Shown here: positions 61,284-64,000 of the stretch, one piece after another | How the letters are laid out: each line of letters begins with the position of its first letter | Numbering within the stretch: the first letter of the stretch is position 1 | Assembly: GCA_017418975.1 (NCBI GenBank) | Contig: JAFOMG010000006.1 | Coordinates: 310,001 to 374,000, forward strand | Direction: 5' to 3' | DNA: 64,000 nt | From: Sphingomonas sp. | Lineage (GTDB): Bacteria > Pseudomonadota > Alphaproteobacteria > Sphingomonadales > Sphingomonadaceae | Position numbers and translations under genes: made by a program | Notes under the pieces: generated by a model | Told to the model about the DNA's origin: nothing | Database searches by the model: none | The model's input: the letters and a program-made list of their open reading frames with translations, nothing else

Positions 61284-61805
61284 CTTTCCTCCCTCCGTCG
61301 CTCCTTTGCGGAGCTGTTGCACGCACGACGCCCCGGAGCCCCCGCCCCGCGGCGCCGCGTCAATTCCCTTGTCGGTGCGTGGAAATGCGATCGCGCGAAA
61401 TGCGCGCGCGGCAACGCCCGGCGCTGCTGCGCGTGATCGCAAGCCGGCTATGCCGCGCTTCCCCCAAGACACCCTCCATACGTGCCGGCGGCGCTCTACG
61501 GCGCCGCCATCCACCCCGAGCCGCCCGATCCGAAGGCATGGAAACGCCGACGGCCCTGCCGGGAAGCTCTTTGCGTAACTTTGCGTAAATTGAGCATAAC
61601 CGCAAGAGGGAAATTATCGAACAGCAAACTTGTGATATATCATTATAAAATAACACTTTATATGATTATATCGCCAAAATAGATCCAAATTCCTCGCCTG
61701 CACATGAGTCGCACAGTGCAATTTTGCCTTGCAATCAATGCAAGTTTTGCACAACCTGACGATGCAATGCAAAGCAGCGCAATCTCGCGCGCGGCCCTGC
61801 CGGCG
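61284..61805. other. Gene-free regulatory region upstream of the TonB receptor gene
   Basis: This 522-base stretch separates the receptor gene from the MFS gene, both on the minus strand. 61560-61690 is AT-rich (ttatcgaacagc, cattataaaataacacttta) and is the likely receptor promoter. A tandem actttgcgtaa/actttgcgtaaa repeat lies near 61575-61590. The TGCAA cluster at 61717-61772 is described separately. No coding signal was seen. Confidence 0.65.
61717..61772. promoter_or_regulatory. Cluster of six TGCAA/TTGCA half-sites, candidate LacI-type operators
   Basis: Within 56 bases there are TGCAA at 61717, 61739, 61763 and 61768 and TTGCA at 61729 and 61747. They form the palindromes ttgca-atcaa-tgcaa (61729-61743) and tgcaa-gtt-ttgca (61739-61751). 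They lie upstream of the receptor promoter and just after the MFS gene stop. The adjacent LacI-family gene is the natural candidate to bind here. Confidence 0.55.
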
Positions 61806-63326
61806 CTATGGCCGGGCGCCGGTATCGGCGCCGGAAGGAAGCGCGAGCGCGAAGCCCGCCGCGATCAGCAGCGCGGCGGCGGCGAGGACCAGCGCATATT
61901 CGGCCTGGCCGTGGAAGATGCGGCCGACCAGCGGCCCGAGCATCGTCGAGGCGACGAGCTGCGGGATCACCAGGAACATGTTGTGGATGCCCATGTACAC
62001 GCCGGCCTTGCCCGGCGGGACGCTGCCGGCGAGCATGGCATAGGGCATGGACAGGATCGCCGCCCAGGCGAGCCCCACGCCGATCGTCGGCAGCCAGAGC
62101 GCCACCGGATCCGCGACGAGCAGGAAGCCGAGCAGCCCCGCCGCGCCGAACACCAGGCACAAGGCATGCGTGGCGCGGCGGCCGAGCCGCTCGCCGATAC
62201 CGGGCAGCAGCAGCGCGCCCAGCGCCGCGACGCCGTTATAGCCGGCGAAGAGCACCCCCACCCAGTCGGCGGCGGCATTGTAGCCCGGCGAAGCGGGATC
62301 CGCGGTGCCATAATGGCGCAGCGCCAGCGCGGGCACAGTATAGATCCACATCGCGAACAGCCCGTACCAGGTGAAGAACTGGACGATGGCGAGCCGCTTG
62401 AGGAGCAGCGGCATCGAGCGGATGTCCTCGACGATCTCGAGCATGCCGATCGAGCTGCGACCGAGCCGGCGCAGGCGGACCACCACTGCCTGGAGCAGCC
62501 CGAACAGGAAGCAGATGCCGGCGACGACATAGATCTCGCGCTTCCAGCCGGCGAGCGCGGCGGTGCCGGCGATGCCGAGGCCCGCGAGCATCCATGCCAT
62601 GCCATGGCGGACCAGCGAGGCGGCGCGTTCGGGCGACAGGGCGTGCGGCGGCATCGCCGCTTCGGGCAGCCGCGCCGGCGCGGGGCATTCGCGGGTGGTG
62701 GCGATCGTCCAGCCCACTGCCGCCAGCAGGCAGAATCCTCCGATATAGAAGGCCGTGCGCACCGATTGCGGGAGCATGCCCGGCTCGGGCCGGCCGCTCA
62801 GCCCCGCCCAATGGACGAGCATCCAGGGCAAGGCCGATGCGAACACCGCGCCGATGCCAATGAAGAACACCTGCATCGCGAAGCCGGCGGTGCGCTGGCT
62901 CTCGGGCACCCGATCCGCCACCAGCGCCCGGAACGGCTCCATCGCGATGTTGATCGAGGCGGTGAGCACCCACAGCATCAGGCTGGCGACCCAGAGGCTG
63001 GCGGCATTGGGCATCAGGAACAGGGCGAGCGCCGTGCACAGCGCCCCCGCCAGGATATAGGGCCGCCGCCGGCCGAGCGGGCCCCGGGTGCGGTCGCTCA
63101 GATGGCCGATGATCGGCTGGACGAGCAGCCCCGTCGCGGGGCCGGCGATCCACAGGATGGCGAGATCGTCGAGCTCGGCGCCCAGCGTCTGGAAGATGCG
63201 GCTGGTATTGACGTTCTGCAGGCCCCAGACGATCTGGATGCCCAGCAGACCGAAGCACATGTTCCAGATCTGCAGCAGGCTGAGCCGCGTCACGCGCGGC
63301 GCATCGCTCGCGTCGCCAGCTTGCAA
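61806..63326 (-). CDS. MFS sugar transporter, SLC45/sucrose-maltose type
   Basis: A 506-aa inner-membrane carrier with twelve predicted helices. [20 protein letters not shown] and [20 protein letters not shown] (the MFS RxGRR loop) are typical of the SLC45-like oligosaccharide:H+ symporters of alphaproteobacteria and xanthomonads. It would import the sugar released by GH97. Start is doubtful: TTG at 63326 has GGGGGGAG only two or three bases upstream; GTG at 63293 is an alternative. It is divergent from the LacI gene (58 bases). Confidence 0.88.
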   Translation of the reverse strand: MQAGDASDAPRVTRLSLLQIWNMCFGLLGIQIVWGLQNVNTSRIFQTLGAELDDLAILWIAGPATGLLVQPIIGHLSDRTRGPLGRRRPYILAGALCTALALFLMPNAASLWVASLMLWVLTASINIAMEPFRALVADRVPESQRTAGFAMQVFFIGIGAVFASALPWMLVHWAGLSGRPEPGMLPQSVRTAFYIGGFCLLAAVGWTIATTRECPAPARLPEAAMPPHALSPERAASLVRHGMAWMLAGLGIAGTAALAGWKREIYVVAGICFLFGLLQAVVVRLRRLGRSSIGMLEIVEDIRSMPLLLKRLAIVQFFTWYGLFAMWIYTVPALALRHYGTADPASPGYNAAADWVGVLFAGYNGVAALGALLLPGIGERLGRRATHALCLVFGAAGLLGFLLVADPVALWLPTIGVGLAWAAILSMPYAMLAGSVPPGKAGVYMGIHNMFLVIPQLVASTMLGPLVGRIFHGQAEYALVLAAAALLIAAGFALALPSGADTGARP

Positions 63327-63384
63327 TGCTCCCCCCTCACCGTTTTAAACTGGCCGTATTCGGCTTTCCTCAAGCTTGGGCACA

Positions 63385-64000
63385 ATGGGCAGCAGTAGCA
63401 ACAACAATACGACGCTGCAGGACCTCGCGCAGCTGGCCGGCGTATCGATCTCGACCGTCTCGCGGGCGCTCAACGATCATCCGCTGATCAGCGCGCGGAC
63501 GAAGCAGAAGATCTGGGCGCTGGCGCGCGACCATGATTATCCCTTCCGGCCCTATATGCCGGCGGCGCCGGTGGGGGCCGAGGGGACGATCGTGATCGTC
63601 ACGCCCTTCATGCGCGGCCGGCCGCTGCCGCTCTCGCACCCCTTCTTCCTCGAGCTGCTCGCCAGCATCGGCGAGGCGGCGCGCGCGCGCGATTGCGACT
63701 TCACGGTGAGCCACACCACGCCGGCGAACTATGAGGACCTCGTCGCCACCACCACCACCAGCCGGGCGAGCGGCGTGATCTTCCTCGGCCAGTCCATGCT
63801 CCACGACGCGTTCAACCAGCTGACCGAATCCAACGCCAATTTCGTGGTGTGGGGCGCGCAGATGGCGGGGCAGCTCTATTGCTCGATCGGCTCGGATAAT
63901 CAGCTTGGCGGCCGCCGCGCCACCGCGCACCTCGCCCGGCTGGGTCGCAAGGCGATCCTGTTTTTGGGCGGCACCGATCCGGAATCGATGCAGCGCAAGC
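63385..64000 (+). CDS. LacI-family transcriptional regulator (partial, cut by the window end)
   Basis: The first 205 residues of a LacI regulator. The DNA-binding part is TLQDLAQLAGVSISTVSRAL (helix-turn-helix) followed by NDHPLISARTKQKIWALA (hinge side). The sugar-binding domain starts with TIVIVTPFMRGRPLPLSHPF and continues through GVIFLGQS and SIGSDNQLGGRRATAHLARL. It is divergent from the MFS gene and most likely represses the locus in the absence of the oligosaccharide. The 3' end lies outside the window. Confidence 0.92.
   Translation, partial: MGSSSNNNTTLQDLAQLAGVSISTVSRALNDHPLISARTKQKIWALARDHDYPFRPYMPAAPVGAEGTIVIVTPFMRGRPLPLSHPFFLELLASIGEAARARDCDFTVSHTTPANYEDLVATTTTSRASGVIFLGQSMLHDAFNQLTESNANFVVWGAQMAGQLYCSIGSDNQLGGRRATAHLARLGRKAILFLGGTDPESMQRK

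Noticed and set aside
58257..61436. 1059-codon open frame opposite the TonB receptor gene
   Set aside because: Same codon-boundary mirror effect; no recognisable motif, while the sense frame has a signal peptide, plug and barrel.

Overview
The window looks like a chromosomal segment of a sphingomonad, most likely Sphingomonas or a close relative (Alphaproteobacteria). The base composition is very GC-rich. The protein families are typical of that group: a CysD/CysNC sulfate activation pair, an HWE-family sensor kinase, DUF2794, an HPr-rel-A cassette, and a large TonB-dependent receptor next to a flavin-dependent halogenase. A short palindromic repeat built on ccgtcatccccgcgcaggcg is scattered through the intergenic gaps. 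No rRNA, tRNA, CRISPR array, transposase or integrase was seen.

Layout. 1-4001: the end of nagA, then sulfate activation (cysD, cysNC, cysQ). 4152-5300: an unusual membrane-anchored SET-domain protein. 5452-12769: signalling genes, namely a CHASE4-type histidine kinase coupled to a receiver-GGDEF-EAL protein, a CitE-like lyase, and a multi-PAS HWE kinase coupled to a single-domain response regulator. 13090-20478: one giant repeat-rich autotransporter of 2462 residues. 20818-22514: a phage-tail-collar (MdpB-type) protein, a DUF6916 protein and a GNAT. 22521-27170: UDP-GlcNAc precursor synthesis (glmS, a small exported protein, glmU), a nested-palindrome element and a gph-type phosphatase. 27215-30414: a VOC protein and the HPr-rel-A cassette (PqqD-like chaperone, HprK-related kinase A, nucleotidyltransferase), with a Tat-exported Cys-containing small protein upstream. 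30543-37799: the phosphate regulon phoR-pstSCAB-phoU-phoB with a clear PHO box. 38014-45626: small secreted proteins, an SDR, membrane proteins, an EamA exporter divergent from an Lrp regulator, GFA, DUF2794, a serine acetyltransferase and a TauE/SafE permease. 45671-50348: a peroxide-defence locus (ahpC, ahpF, oxyR) flanked by two toxin-antitoxin modules whose toxin genes are both broken. 50381-51617: moaE, moaD, pgsA. 51760-64000: an alpha-glucan-type utilisation locus (GH97, JmjC-like cupin, a degenerate halogenase-like protein, a tryptophan-halogenase-family protein, TonB receptor, MFS sugar transporter, divergent LacI regulator cut by the window end).

How they work together. The final locus reads as one system: outer-membrane uptake by the receptor, periplasmic trimming by GH97, inner-membrane import by the MFS carrier and LacI control. 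The halogenase and cupin proteins travel with it for reasons that are not established. The pst/pho block is a self-contained phosphate-sensing and import unit. AhpC/AhpF/OxyR form a complete peroxide-response unit. The less familiar parts are the HPr-rel-A cassette with its possible secreted partner, the intact/degenerate halogenase pair, the twin decayed toxin-antitoxin modules and the nested palindrome at 26154-26424. Gene ends are secure throughout; several starts were chosen by ribosome-binding-site and family reasoning and are flagged where doubtful.
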